Below are positions 46,516-55,907 of a stretch of 64,000 bases of DNA, piece by piece. Both the position numbers and the translations under genes were made by a program. The notes beneath the pieces are model-generated. The model was not told the origin of the DNA. It saw nothing but the letters and a program-made list of their open reading frames with translations, and did not search any database. Numbering within the stretch: the stretch's first letter is position 1; the number at the start of each line of letters is the position of its first letter. The DNA is from Pseudomonadota bacterium. Lineage in GTDB: Bacteria > Pseudomonadota > Alphaproteobacteria > Rhizobiales > Hyphomicrobiaceae. The stretch is taken from the NCBI GenBank assembly GCA_023423275.1, contig JAFAFW010000015.1, forward strand, positions 1 through 64,000, in the 5' to 3' direction.

Positions 46516-47868
46516 TCAGTTGAACGCGACCAGCTTCGCGCTATCGGTCAGAACGTACATCCGGCCGCCCGCGACAACAGGAGCAATATAAGATGGTGAA
46601 CCGACGCTGAGTTGCGACGTGACACGACCAGCAACCGGCTCGACGCCGACAAGCTGCCCCTTGTTCGACGTCAGCCACAGCAGTCCGCCCGCAAGCGTCG
46701 GTCCCGACCAGGTGTTCGTACCCGGCAATTTCACGCTCCACGCGACTTTGCCGTCCTGCCGGGTGATCGCCGACAGCTGGCCTCCCGTGTCGACGACGAA
46801 GATGCTGTCGCCAGCGATGGCAGGCGCCTGGGTGCCAGGCACATTCAGCGACCACAGCCGCTCGCCAGACTGCGCCTGGGTCGCAATCAAGCGGCCAGCA
46901 TGACCGACTGCATAGACGACACCGTTATCGATGGCCGGACGGCCGGCATCGCTCAGCGAGGCCATGGACGACACCGAGCGCGTCCGGGCAAGGCTCTCGG
47001 ACCAAAGCTGTGTGCCATCGGCCGTCTTCAGGGCAACCAGTTCTCCGGAGGGATAGGGCACGGCAACGACGCCGCCTGCAACCGCCGGGCTGGGGTTGGA
47101 GATGATGCTGGTGCGCTCAGGCAGTCCACGGAAATTCCAGAGTTCCGCGCCGTCCGCGCCCGCAAGAGCATAGACGTGGCCGTCCATGTTGACGACGAAC
47201 ACCTTGCCGTCGACGGCTGTCGGAGATGACCGGACAGGTACGCCGATATTCTTGTCCCAGAGCCGCTTGCCGGTTGCGGGGTCCAGCGCGACGACGGTTC
47301 CAAAACCTGTCGCCGCATAAAGCCTTCCGCCATCGACGGCCAGGCCACCACCGTAGCCGCCCGCCTCGCGCTCGTTCTCGGGAACCAGAGACGTCCGCCA
47401 GATCGCCGATCCGCCGGATGCCGAAAAGGCCGAGACTTTCGCCGTCGAATCCAGCGTGTAGACCTTGCCGTCATAGACGATCGGGCTCGCGGTTATGCGG
47501 CCCGAAGATGTGGACCCGGTTCCAGCGTCGGCACTCCAGGCCTGTTTCAGCGATCCCGAGAGCGCCAGATGGCCCGGCGAGTTGCTCGGCTGCCCGCCTG
47601 GCTGCGTCCAGGTGTCATTGACGTGAGGAGGCGGCAAAACGATGGGCTTGCCCGCCGCGGCCAATTCGGCGCCGCCGATATGATCCGGCCGCTGCATGAC
47701 CGGGATCCGCTTGCCTGGGAGAGGCTGCTGCTTCTCGGCGAACGGGTTGAGATCACCGATCTTAGGCAGGCTCGGCAGACTGTCCGCGCATCCAGCCAGC
47801 CCCGCGGCCATCATGACGACGCTGACGATGATACGGCGACGCTGCGATCCCTGTTCCAGTGCGCCCAT
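46516..47868 (-). CDS. bamB: Outer membrane assembly lipoprotein BamB-like
   Basis: 450 aa with a lipobox LAGC (residues 24-27, Cys27 lipidated) and a PQQ-type beta-propeller of repeated W-motifs (for example GKRLWDKNIG, GERLWSLNVP). BamB helps the BAM complex insert outer-membrane proteins. A cgaggtgg site precedes ATG 47868; TTG three bases earlier is less likely. Its place between a YfgM-like gene and der matches the E. coli order. Confidence 0.92.
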   Translation of the reverse strand: MGALEQGSQRRRIIVSVVMMAAGLAGCADSLPSLPKIGDLNPFAEKQQPLPGKRIPVMQRPDHIGGAELAAAGKPIVLPPPHVNDTWTQPGGQPSNSPGHLALSGSLKQAWSADAGTGSTSSGRITASPIVYDGKVYTLDSTAKVSAFSASGGSAIWRTSLVPENEREAGGYGGGLAVDGGRLYAATGFGTVVALDPATGKRLWDKNIGVPVRSSPTAVDGKVFVVNMDGHVYALAGADGAELWNFRGLPERTSIISNPSPAVAGGVVAVPYPSGELVALKTADGTQLWSESLARTRSVSSMASLSDAGRPAIDNGVVYAVGHAGRLIATQAQSGERLWSLNVPGTQAPAIAGDSIFVVDTGGQLSAITRQDGKVAWSVKLPGTNTWSGPTLAGGLLWLTSNKGQLVGVEPVAGRVTSQLSVGSPSYIAPVVAGGRMYVLTDSAKLVAFN

Positions 47869-47880
47869 CAATCCACCTCG

Positions 47881-48600
47881 TCATTGCACCTTTGCGGCAG
47901 GCTCGGCAGGCGCGCCACCTGCTGCGGGCTGTGTCGCCGATTCCGACGCCGTAATGAGTCCCATCACAAGATTGACGCGCTCACGCATCGAGGCCGGCGT
48001 CTTCTGATCAGCTGCCAGGCCGAGAAATGTCTGACGCGCTTCGTCGAGATGTCCGGTCCGATAGGCTGACAGTCCCATCAGCTCGCGCGCGCTGTGCCTC
48101 CACGCATTCGAATCACCCAGCAGAGGGTTGAGCCGATTCTGCATCTCGGTAAAGTCGGCAGTGTCGAGTTTCAACGCCGCAGATTGCAACCGGGCGTAGT
48201 CCCGCAGGATGGTATCCGCGGCAGCATCGGCAACGATGCCATCAAACGCTGCCATCGCTTCGTCCTTGTTGCCGGCAGCCGCGGCGGCTCCGGCGATCTT
48301 CAGACGAGCGAGCGCCGCGTAGCCGGCCGGCGCATCTTTCTCCATCGCTTCAAAGATTTGCCGCGCCTCGCCGGGCTTGCCCTCACCGGCAAGCTGTAAC
48401 GCGGTCTCAAATCTGGCACCGTTCTCCTGGGCCGCCGCCAGGGTGCGCGCTTCCCACCACTTGAAACCGCCGACCCCGAAGAGAATGAGAACAGTTACGA
48501 TGATGGCATAGACGCCGTAACGATCCCAGAGCTTCGCCATTTGCTCGCGGCGCAGCTCCTCATTGATCTCCCGCATCATCGGATCCGGTGCATCGGCCAT
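47881..48600 (-). CDS. YfgM-like tetratricopeptide membrane protein
   Basis: 239 aa, ATG at 48600 after a ggaggaaa site. A membrane helix near residues 31-47 anchors a helical TPR-like domain (about 55-220) with an Ala-rich end. YfgM proteins assist periplasmic chaperones and SecYEG and sit in the operon before bamB. The stop is 12 bp from the BamB start, so the three genes are co-transcribed. Confidence 0.88.
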   Translation of the reverse strand: MADAPDPMMREINEELRREQMAKLWDRYGVYAIIVTVLILFGVGGFKWWEARTLAAAQENGARFETALQLAGEGKPGEARQIFEAMEKDAPAGYAALARLKIAGAAAAAGNKDEAMAAFDGIVADAAADTILRDYARLQSAALKLDTADFTEMQNRLNPLLGDSNAWRHSARELMGLSAYRTGHLDEARQTFLGLAADQKTPASMRERVNLVMGLITASESATQPAAGGAPAEPAAKVQ

Positions 48601-48787
48601 TCTCAAACGTTTCCTCCGTTCGCGCTGACCGGACACCCTTGTCGGCCGAGCCGACGTACACATAGCGCACCGCTCTCGCCGAGCCAACGTGGCTATTGCC
48701 CCGGCAGGAAGCACTGAGCTTGACCAACCCGGCGCTGGCCCGCTGTGCTGCGCTGCTTTTCAGGCGCTTTTGCGGCTGCGGAGGCCT

Positions 48788-49372
48788 TCAGGCCCATCCG
48801 GGCAAAAGGGGCATGCCGATAAGGCGCGCATGGCCAATCGTCAGCATGAAGCCGTAGAGCGCCCCTCCCCCGGCCACAACGGCCGCATCGTTCAATGCAT
48901 GGCCGGCCGGCGAGGGCGCCGCAACCGGCCGATATTTCAGGGAAATCCGGTCATAGACGGCATAGGCGAGGAAGCTGCCGAACAGCAGCAGCGAGGCCAG
49001 GTCGCCATTGGCGAGCAAATGGCTGAACGCCCAGATCTTGACGGCAACCAGCATGGGATGGCGCATCCCGGTCCGGATCCGTGAGGGAACGTAGGCTGCC
49101 ACCAGAAGCACGAAAGCCGGCAGCATCAGAGCGAAGGCAAGATGCCGCGCCCAGATTGGAGGCATCCACAATTGCGGATTCCAGACAGGCGTCGTCTGCA
49201 CACCGCCAAAGCCGATGACGATCATCGCCAGGCCAATGAGCGAGACGATCGAAAACACGATCTTGTAGCCGGCGACGCCAAGCCGCTCGACAAGCTGATG
49301 CTTGAGATGGGCCTTGGTCGGAACAAGATGAGCCGCAAAGAAAAGCATCAGGCCGGCAGTCAGAATGATCAT
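48788..49372 (-). CDS. NnrU family membrane protein
   Basis: About 194 aa and six hydrophobic segments; the ATG at 49372 has a gagggcgg site at good distance. The SRIRTGMRHPMLVAVKIWAFSHLLANGD region (residues about 98-125, split by function here) matches NnrU, which was named from denitrification clusters of Rhodobacter and resembles isoprenylcysteine methyltransferase folds. No denitrification gene lies nearby, and the function is unproven. Confidence 0.82.
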   Translation of the reverse strand: MIILTAGLMLFFAAHLVPTKAHLKHQLVERLGVAGYKIVFSIVSLIGLAMIVIGFGGVQTTPVWNPQLWMPPIWARHLAFALMLPAFVLLVAAYVPSRIRTGMRHPMLVAVKIWAFSHLLANGDLASLLLFGSFLAYAVYDRISLKYRPVAAPSPAGHALNDAAVVAGGGALYGFMLTIGHARLIGMPLLPGWA

Positions 49373-49504
49373 GGTCATCCGCCCTCGAAGCGACCTGGAA
49401 CTCAAAGATTCGCGCAGGCACGCTGCGTCATAACATTGCCTGACCTTTATTCGATTGTGCGTGGCAGGGCGAGCGTGGTAGTTGGGATACAGGGGCCGGG
49501 GAAA

Positions 49505-49633
49505 ATGACTTGGGGGCCTCAGTTCGCGTTGTTATGTGTAGGCTTAGCCGGCGTGGCGGCGGCCTTGGGTATCGGACGAACGGTACGTCCTGCAGGCGCG
49601 AGTCTGCGAGATTCCCAAGCATCGAAGCCTTGA
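49505..49633 (+). CDS. Possible 42-aa membrane peptide
   Basis: ATG 49505 opens a 42-codon frame with one hydrophobic stretch (about residues 6-24) and a polar end. The ggccggggaaa before it is a weak site. It lies 10 bp before the 363-aa gene and may be its leader or a small partner. Too short to be sure. Confidence 0.3.
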   Translation: MTWGPQFALLCVGLAGVAAALGIGRTVRPAGASLRDSQASKP

Positions 49634-49643
49634 GGGGGTGTCG

Positions 49644-50735
49644 ATGAACGGCAGTCGCAACGGGGTCGTGAAGCATTTGAACGGCCATGGCATCGCTGAA
49701 GGCGCCAGCGACATCGAGGTGCTGCGCCCACAACCGCCAAAGCTCGTCGACGAACTTGCGGAAGCCATGGGCATGGCGCGCGAGACGTTCGAGCGCCCGC
49801 GTCCGGCGGCAACAGCGTCTGCAGCGTTCAGCATGCCTTTGGAACCGCAGACAACCACGCTTCCGGCCATGCCACCGCCGCGGAACTTCTTCGACGACGA
49901 AGACGACGACGCGGCCATGCCTATTCCCTCAACCTGGCGCAATCCGCCGGAACCTCCGCCGCGATCACGTGGAATTTCTGACCAGCTCCGTGCCACCGGA
50001 CTTGGCTTCGGCACGGGCTTGGCGATCGTCATTCCCATCGTGCTTCTGATGACCGGCTACATCGACAACACATCCGTCAGCCAACTGGCGAACATGTTAC
50101 CGAACGTGGCCGTGTTGAGCCCCGACACATCGCGCTCCGGCGACCCGGTCGCCTCCGGCCTCCAGCAGCGCTCTGTGTCAACCACGGCGTTCGTTCCCGT
50201 TTCCCAGCCGGCGGCGCCGGTGCTCTCTACGCCGCCGACTGCCGTTGAACCCGCGCCCGCACCGATACCGGAGATCGCTGCAGCGCCCGTGGATGCGACG
50301 CCCTCGCAGACCACGACAGCGGCTGCGCCGTCCGCCCCGCCGGCTGCGGAAGCAGCGCCGGCATTTGTTCCCGCACCGATCGTGGCTCTGCCGCCGCCCG
50401 CCACCGAGCCTGTGTCGTCGGCTCCGGCAACACCGGCAGTCAGCCCGCTCCCGACAGTGGCTGCGGCGCCCGCTGCCGTCAGCGAAATCACGGAGGGCAG
50501 GCAGCTCTTTCGGACAGGCGATGTGGCGGGAGGACGCAATATCCTGGCGCGCGCCGCCGCGACAGGCAACGCAGAGGCCATGATGGCGCTGGCCGAGACC
50601 TACGACCCGAACATGCTGGCGGCATGGGGCATTATGAACGCCGCGCCGGACGTCGCGACTGCCCGCAGACTCTATGCAAAAGCTTTCGAAGCGGGACAGG
50701 CCGCCGCGGGAACGCGTCTCAAAGGTCTGGAATAA
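49644..50735 (+). CDS. Membrane-anchored Pro/Ala-rich protein with Sel1-like end
   Basis: 363 aa; ATG 49644 follows a gaggggg site. The N-terminal cytoplasmic part has an acidic patch (FFDDEDDD at about 84-91), one membrane helix lies at about 118-137, a long Pro/Ala-rich periplasmic linker follows (about 160-285), and the last 80 residues (ITEGRQLFRTGDVAG..., YAKAFEAGQAAA) look like one or two Sel1/TPR repeats. It probably spans the envelope and presents a protein-binding end. I do not recognise a family. Confidence 0.75.
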   Translation: MNGSRNGVVKHLNGHGIAEGASDIEVLRPQPPKLVDELAEAMGMARETFERPRPAATASAAFSMPLEPQTTTLPAMPPPRNFFDDEDDDAAMPIPSTWRNPPEPPPRSRGISDQLRATGLGFGTGLAIVIPIVLLMTGYIDNTSVSQLANMLPNVAVLSPDTSRSGDPVASGLQQRSVSTTAFVPVSQPAAPVLSTPPTAVEPAPAPIPEIAAAPVDATPSQTTTAAAPSAPPAAEAAPAFVPAPIVALPPPATEPVSSAPATPAVSPLPTVAAAPAAVSEITEGRQLFRTGDVAGGRNILARAAATGNAEAMMALAETYDPNMLAAWGIMNAAPDVATARRLYAKAFEAGQAAAGTRLKGLE

Positions 50736-50757
50736 TCACAGACGCTTTGTCTGCCGT

Positions 50758-51525
50758 TCAGCGCACCCGTCTCCGGATGGGCGCTGGCGGAGCCTTGCTG
50801 CCTCGAATTTCGGCATCCACGGTCGCGCGCGTGAACGTCTCGGTATAATCGATGAGACGGTCGGTGGCCGTACCGGCCTTTTCCAAGTCACCTTGCGCGA
50901 TGGCACGGGCCTGGCTCGCATGTAGCTTCGCACAGAGCGGCAGATCCGCCGCTTGTTTGTAGTGGAGATACCAGAACCGTCGCGAATGGCCGTGCAGGAA
51001 ACGCATGGCGCGGGACGCATAATCATTGTGGGCTGAATCTGAAATCAGCAGGTTCAACTCGCGATCGAGCCGCATGAAGGCCAGATCGTCCTTGGACTTA
51101 CCGGCCCGGTCCATCCCCTCCGCAATCTCGACGAAACGCTGGCGTTGCGCCTCGTCGGCGCGCTGCGCACCCAATCTGGCCAGGAGCCGTTCCAGCTCCC
51201 GCCGGACTTCCAGCACGAGAAGCTGGCGGTGCGGATCGGTCTCCGAGACCAGAATCCCCTTGCGCGGCAGAACCGTCACCAGGCCTTCACGGGCGAGCCG
51301 CTGCAAGGCTTCGCGTATCGGTGTGCGGCCGAACCCCAAACTATCGGCGACGGCATGCTCCGAGACGAACTCACCGGGCTTCAGCCTGAGCGTGACGATC
51401 TGTTCTTCGAGTTGCCGGTAAGCCTGCTCCGTCAGCGGGACGGATTGCTCGGCAGCCGACGGTGGCTCGACGGGTTGACCGCGTGTACCCGTGCGCTGGT
51501 TGCGTGCGCCTGCCCTCGTCGTCAT
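50758..51525 (-). CDS. GntR-family regulator, FCD subgroup
   Basis: 255 aa: winged helix-turn-helix (about residues 30-95, with LGFGRTPIREALQRLAREGLV split here) and an all-helical FCD ligand domain (about 105-235). FadR/LldR-type regulators bind organic acids and control neighbouring catabolic genes. It lies 101 bp downstream of panB on the same strand; it is a candidate to control panB or an unlinked target. Confidence 0.9.
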   Translation of the reverse strand: MTTRAGARNQRTGTRGQPVEPPSAAEQSVPLTEQAYRQLEEQIVTLRLKPGEFVSEHAVADSLGFGRTPIREALQRLAREGLVTVLPRKGILVSETDPHRQLLVLEVRRELERLLARLGAQRADEAQRQRFVEIAEGMDRAGKSKDDLAFMRLDRELNLLISDSAHNDYASRAMRFLHGHSRRFWYLHYKQAADLPLCAKLHASQARAIAQGDLEKAGTATDRLIDYTETFTRATVDAEIRGSKAPPAPIRRRVR

Positions 51526-51626
51526 CGTTCAATGCCATTCCGGGAGAGTGAATTGCTCGTCCCCTCCCTTAGCGCGCGCAATCGCCGAGGAAAAGGTACC
51601 CATTCGCGCCTGAATGATGCACCCGG

Positions 51627-52526
51627 TCAGATCTGGCGCCGCCTGGCGACCATCGACGCGAACTTCTCATATTCGTCGTCCTTGACCGTATAGGAGTGAT
51701 CATCGTCGGGGAACGCGCCTTCCTTGACCTCCTTGATGTACTGACTGATCCCGGCCACGGCGACTTCGGTGAGCTTGGCAAAGCGTTTGGTAAATTTCGG
51801 CTTGAAGTCGGTGAATACGCCCAGGAGATCGTGACACAGCAGGATTTGGCCGTCCGTGCCGACGCCCGCGCCGATGCCGATGGTTGGAATTGCAAGCTGT
51901 TCAGAGATCAGCTTGGCGATCCGCGCCGGAACGGCCTCGAATTCAAGCATGAAGCACCCGGCGTCCTCGATGGCGAGAGCATCTTCCAGGATCTTCATCG
52001 CGGCTTCCGCCGTACGGCCCTGGATCTTGAAGCCACCGAACATCGCGATCGTATGCGGCGTCAGCCCGATATGCGAGGCCGTGGGAATGCCCGAGTCGAC
52101 GAGTGCCTTGAGGATATGCGCCTGGCTTTTGCCGCCCTGCGGCTTCACCGCATCGCACCCGGCCTCCTGCATGAAGCGCGTCGCATTCGTCAGCGCGCGA
52201 TCGACCGTATTGTAGCTCTGGTAGGGCATGCAGCCGAGTACGAACGTGTTGGGAGCTCCACGCCGGATGGCCTGCGCGTGCATGACCATCATGTCCATGG
52301 TGGCCGGAATGGTCGAGCTGTGGCCGTGCGCGATCATAGCGAGGCTGTCGCCGACGACGGCGACGTCAACGCCCGCCATTTCAGCCCACTTCGCCGACGT
52401 GTAGTCCGGCACGGACATGTAGACCATTTTCTCGCCGGTCCGCTTGGAATCGCGGATTTCGGAAATCGTACGTTTCTCGCGCTTTTTGGCGCCGCCTGCC
52501 TGCACGTTGGAAATGTCCTTGGACAT
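51627..52526 (-). CDS. panB: 3-methyl-2-oxobutanoate hydroxymethyltransferase
   Basis: 299 aa with the PanB motifs AVVGDSLAMI (metal-binding Asp), and FMLEFEAVP with the catalytic Glu, on a TIM barrel. It transfers a hydroxymethyl group to ketoisovalerate, the first committed step of pantothenate synthesis. The start ATG 52526 has a gaggaggg site; a longer frame upstream is unlikely. About 35 residues longer than E. coli PanB, mostly at the N-terminus (a basic, low-complexity start). panC is not adjacent. Confidence 0.93.
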   Translation of the reverse strand: MSKDISNVQAGGAKKREKRTISEIRDSKRTGEKMVYMSVPDYTSAKWAEMAGVDVAVVGDSLAMIAHGHSSTIPATMDMMVMHAQAIRRGAPNTFVLGCMPYQSYNTVDRALTNATRFMQEAGCDAVKPQGGKSQAHILKALVDSGIPTASHIGLTPHTIAMFGGFKIQGRTAEAAMKILEDALAIEDAGCFMLEFEAVPARIAKLISEQLAIPTIGIGAGVGTDGQILLCHDLLGVFTDFKPKFTKRFAKLTEVAVAGISQYIKEVKEGAFPDDDHSYTVKDDEYEKFASMVARRRQI

Positions 52527-52645
52527 GGTTCGATCCCTCCTCGTGGCTTGCGCCTTATCTGATATATCTGTGCATGCTAAAGAGGAGCGGAGCAGACGGT
52601 CAAGCGTCCGCATACGGTCCGCAACGCCCGGGAAAGGTCGCGCCC

Positions 52646-53014
52646 ATGATTTCGTATCTGCCCGAACTGCTGCTGTTCATGGCAGCAATACTCCTGCTGG
52701 CGCTGTACGGATTGACCGTCAGCGGACACTTTCCCGCCGAGCATCGCGCCGCGCAGTTGCGGACAGCGGGCGGCAGCGCATTGATGTGGGGATCCGTCGG
52801 GGCGGCCACCCTCGCGACGGGCATCGCGCTGGCCTTCGCGTGGAAGCTCCTGCCTTGGTACGCCGCCGTGATCGCAGGTGGCGGCATGTTGCTGATCGCA
52901 CCGCTTCTGTTGCAGCCGTTTCCCGATACCTTCGTGAATGGACGGCGCGGGCTATTGGTGTTTGCCGGCGCAGCCGCACTGATCGCAGCGGGAATGCTGG
53001 TGCAAATCGCCTGA
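52646..53014 (+). CDS. Small membrane protein, 122 aa
   Basis: ATG 52646, with four hydrophobic segments (about residues 4-24, 46-63, 73-90 and 97-120). Polar loops are short. I recognise no family. It is divergent from panB with 120 bp between them. A gggaaagg site precedes the start. Codon use resembles the neighbours. Function unknown. Confidence 0.65.
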   Translation: MISYLPELLLFMAAILLLALYGLTVSGHFPAEHRAAQLRTAGGSALMWGSVGAATLATGIALAFAWKLLPWYAAVIAGGGMLLIAPLLLQPFPDTFVNGRRGLLVFAGAAALIAAGMLVQIA

Positions 53015-53337
53015 CCCTGGTCCCGGCGTCGAGAAAGGCCACGAACTTCCCGAAATCGGGCCTTGCCGCATGCGCCGCAGTTGACATCGCGCGCGACGCG
53101 CGTCATCTACCACGTACGTTCGGCGGCCCTGCGCCCCCGGCGTAAATCACGGATTTGGATCAGAAATGGACGTTCCCAGTAGTCGTCCCTCCGGGGACTT
53201 TGCTCAGGTTGCACACTTGCGGCCAATGACGGCCGCCATGCGCCGCACTGCACGGCTGCTCGTGCCGGCTCTGAGGGTTCGCTAAACCCTCGCAGTCCGC
53301 CACCGGCTGCCGACAAGGCGGCCGTGAGGAGGCGGAC
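53015..53337. other. Intergenic region upstream of mgtE
   Basis: 323 bp without a gene. A small hairpin (gagggtt, loop cgcta, aaccctc) lies near 53274-53292, and a GC-rich inverted repeat near 53298. I do not find the conserved features of an M-box magnesium riboswitch. Confidence 0.5.
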
Positions 53338-54744
53338 ATGACTCAAGATATCGCCAAGGCCCAGGATTTTCTCTCTACGGCTGCCGAAAGTTCGAGCGTC
53401 GTGGATGCAGAATTTGTGTCCGCAATCAGCGACTTGCTGCGTACTGGCAAGCCCGGTGTCCTCCGCAACATCCTCGACAACCTGCATGCCGCCGACATCG
53501 CCAGCCTGATCACGGAACTGCATGCAGATCTGCGGTGCGACCTGCTGTATCTGCTTCCTCTCGATGAGCGTGCTGACGTTTTCGGTTATCTCGACCCTGA
53601 CATTCAGGTCGAGGTCGGGCGCGCGCTCGGCCGTGCGGAGTTTGCCAAGATCGTTTCAGAAATGTCGGCCGACGAGCGGGTCGACCTGTTCAATCACCTC
53701 CCGCACGATCAACAGCAGGCGCTGCTCCCGGCATTGGCTCAGGCCGAGCGCGAGGACATCCGCAAACTCTCGTCCTACCCGGAAGGCACCGCCGGCGCGG
53801 TGATGACATCCGACTATGCCTCTCTGCCGCCGCACCTCACGGCCCGGCAGGCGCTGGAGCAGCTTCGCCTGGCCGCGCCGGATAAAGAGACGATTTACAA
53901 TGCGTACGTCGTCGACGATGCGCGCCGCCTGCTGGGCGTCGTCTCGCTGCGCGACCTCATCGTCGCCGAAGCCGATACGCGTGTCGACGAGATCATGGAC
54001 ACCCACGTCATCCGCGCGCGTGCGGAAGACGGCCAGGAAGACGTCGCCCGCATCATCTCCAAGTATGACCTGTTCGCTCTGCCGATCATCAACGGCGGCG
54101 ACGCGCTCGTCGGCATCGTCACCCAGGACGATGCCATGGACGTTGCCGAGGAAGAGGCGACGGAGGACTTCCACAAGTCCGGTACGGTGACACCACTCGC
54201 GACCAGCCTGAAGGAAGCCGGCATCGGCCTGCTTTACCGCAAGCGGATCTCCTGGCTCGTCGTGCTGGTGTTTTTCAATATCTTCTCGGGAGCAGGCCTC
54301 GCCCTGTTCCAGGATACGATCGTGGCGCACGTCGCCCTGGTCTTCTTTCTGCCGCTGCTGATCGCCGGGGGTGGCAACGCCGGCGCCCAGGCGTCCACGC
54401 TCATGGTGCGCGCGCTGGCGACCGGCGATGTGCATCTGACGGATTGGGGCAAAATGCTCGGCCGCGAATTGCTGGTCGCTACGGGTCTCGGTTTGACGAT
54501 GGCCGTGGCCGTGGCCGGTATAGGCATCGTCCGCGGTGGCCCGGACATCGCCATGATCGTCTCCGCTACGATGGTGCTTGTGGTTATCGTCGGAAGCGTC
54601 ATCGGAATGTCGCTGCCGTTCCTGCTCAGCCGATTCAATCTCGATCCGGCGTCGGCCAGTTCGCCGCTCATTACATCGATCGCCGACGTGGCAGGCGTGA
54701 TCATTTACCTCGGGATTGCGACGGCCGTGCTCTCACACGGATAG
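53338..54744 (+). CDS. mgtE: Magnesium transporter MgtE
   Basis: 468 aa, the full domain order: N-terminal helical domain (about 30-135), two CBS domains (about 140-265) and a five-helix membrane domain (about 300-465) with GGNAGAQAS near residues 343-351, part of the Mg pore. The N and CBS domains close the channel when cytosolic magnesium is high. A gaggaggcgg site precedes the ATG. It is monocistronic. Confidence 0.96.
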   Translation: MTQDIAKAQDFLSTAAESSSVVDAEFVSAISDLLRTGKPGVLRNILDNLHAADIASLITELHADLRCDLLYLLPLDERADVFGYLDPDIQVEVGRALGRAEFAKIVSEMSADERVDLFNHLPHDQQQALLPALAQAEREDIRKLSSYPEGTAGAVMTSDYASLPPHLTARQALEQLRLAAPDKETIYNAYVVDDARRLLGVVSLRDLIVAEADTRVDEIMDTHVIRARAEDGQEDVARIISKYDLFALPIINGGDALVGIVTQDDAMDVAEEEATEDFHKSGTVTPLATSLKEAGIGLLYRKRISWLVVLVFFNIFSGAGLALFQDTIVAHVALVFFLPLLIAGGGNAGAQASTLMVRALATGDVHLTDWGKMLGRELLVATGLGLTMAVAVAGIGIVRGGPDIAMIVSATMVLVVIVGSVIGMSLPFLLSRFNLDPASASSPLITSIADVAGVIIYLGIATAVLSHG

Positions 54745-54761
54745 CCGGCCGCAAACAGCGC

Positions 54762-55232
54762 TCAACGGCCGGCACCATTCTCGAACCATGCTTTGAGGAT
54801 GCGGTCATTGGTCGATTGGCAGTCGAGCAGCATTTCCCGGATGAATTGCGAATGCTGCGCCAACATCTGCTGCGGCGTTACGCAATTCGCGAGATGGGCG
54901 GGATAATCCAGACAGGCGCGGCTCCGGCGCCCCACCAGGGCAGCCACTTCCGCGTTGCACTCAACAACGGCCTGCGCAAACTGGGTGGGGGCGCCATTCC
55001 CCATGACTTCACGCCAGAGCCCACTCATGGGAGCAGCAAGCTGGTCATTGGCGGTCGCTGACCATCCCATCACCTGAGTGGGAAACACGTCGTCACCTGC
55101 GCCTGATTTCGCTTTTGCCCTGCGCCGGTCGCGCGTCGAGGCGGCTGCCACCTTCGTCTGGCGGCTCTGCGCTTTTTTCCCTGCCGAGCGCCGCAAAGAC
55201 CTGCCTTCAGGGTGCTTCCGTTTGGCGGCCAC
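54762..55232 (-). CDS. Phasin-like protein
   Basis: 156 aa, starting at GTG 55232 behind a clear ggaggtg site; a start at 55298 lacks one. A Lys/Arg-rich N-terminus is followed by a helical domain with VGRRSRACLDYPAHLANC (about residues 105-122) and TPQQMLAQHSQFIREML, a pattern like alphaproteobacterial phasin-like proteins that coat PHA granules. It may alternatively bind DNA, given the basic start. A sequence resembling an EcfG promoter is 75 bp upstream. Confidence 0.6.
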   Translation of the reverse strand: MAAKRKHPEGRSLRRSAGKKAQSRQTKVAAASTRDRRRAKAKSGAGDDVFPTQVMGWSATANDQLAAPMSGLWREVMGNGAPTQFAQAVVECNAEVAALVGRRSRACLDYPAHLANCVTPQQMLAQHSQFIREMLLDCQSTNDRILKAWFENGAGR

Positions 55233-55306
55233 CGTGCACCTCCAAGAATTCGCTATGAAATTTACATGCCCCTGAGCGTCATTCCGCCCGCACGACAACC
55301 GTTGTT

Positions 55307-55332
55307 AACGCTTCGTAAATAGTTTGGTTTCC
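55307..55332 (-). promoter_or_regulatory. Possible EcfG-like promoter before the phasin-like gene
   Basis: Minus strand reads GGAAAC (55332-55327), 16 bp, CGTT (55310-55307). This is one base off the consensus (GGAAC) by an inserted A, so a weaker match than the pair near 42.8 kb. Confidence 0.35.
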
Positions 55333-55478
55333 GTTACCGGCCTTCAGGCCGGGATCACGGAAAGGTTAAGAATGTTCCCTACGGAACTGTTGGCCGCCGT
55401 GGCGCTTTCTACTGTGGGCACATCGAAGTTCTCCCATTCCCCAAATTCAGTGCGGGAGATGTGTCCCAGGAGGAGTCC

Positions 55479-55907
55479 ATGAGCCGTCATCGCCGTCTGA
55501 CCGCCGCAGCCGTTGCCTTCGCCACCATTACTGGCGGTACGGCGCTCGCGAACCCGGCAGCAGCCGTCGAGAAGGGCGAATTGTTCCTGACGAAAGGTCT
55601 TGTGTGCGACCGGCCCTCGTATGTCGATGCCGTCGTAACTCTTGCCAGCAGCGGCGAAAATCTGCAGGGCGCCATGGCCCAGATCAACGCCGGCTCAGAC
55701 AAGCCCCGCTGCATCACTGGACGGTTGGTGGTCGCCCGATACGTCGATAAGACCCGGACGTTCTTCATCAAGGACCAGATGGTTCAGGTTCATAAGGTGA
55801 AGGTCGTCGGGTTCGGTCACGAGACCGCCAGTGGCATTGCGCCGCAGAAGCTTTCCAAGCCCATCACCCAGTATGTCTTTTCGATCAGCAAAGCGACGAA
55901 TATTTAA
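55479..55907 (+). CDS. Small secreted protein, 142 aa
   Basis: ATG 55479 with a perfect aggagg site. A signal peptide of about 29 residues (ending AAA) precedes a compact domain with two cysteines (about 42 and 77) that may form a disulfide. The rest has charged and beta-like segments. No family is recognised. A strong hairpin follows its stop, and no neighbour hints at the role. Likely periplasmic. Confidence 0.72.
   Translation: MSRHRRLTAAAVAFATITGGTALANPAAAVEKGELFLTKGLVCDRPSYVDAVVTLASSGENLQGAMAQINAGSDKPRCITGRLVVARYVDKTRTFFIKDQMVQVHKVKVVGFGHETASGIAPQKLSKPITQYVFSISKATNI

Noticed and set aside
53015..53337. M-box magnesium riboswitch before mgtE
   Set aside because: Only a short hairpin is visible; the conserved M-box bases are not recognisable.
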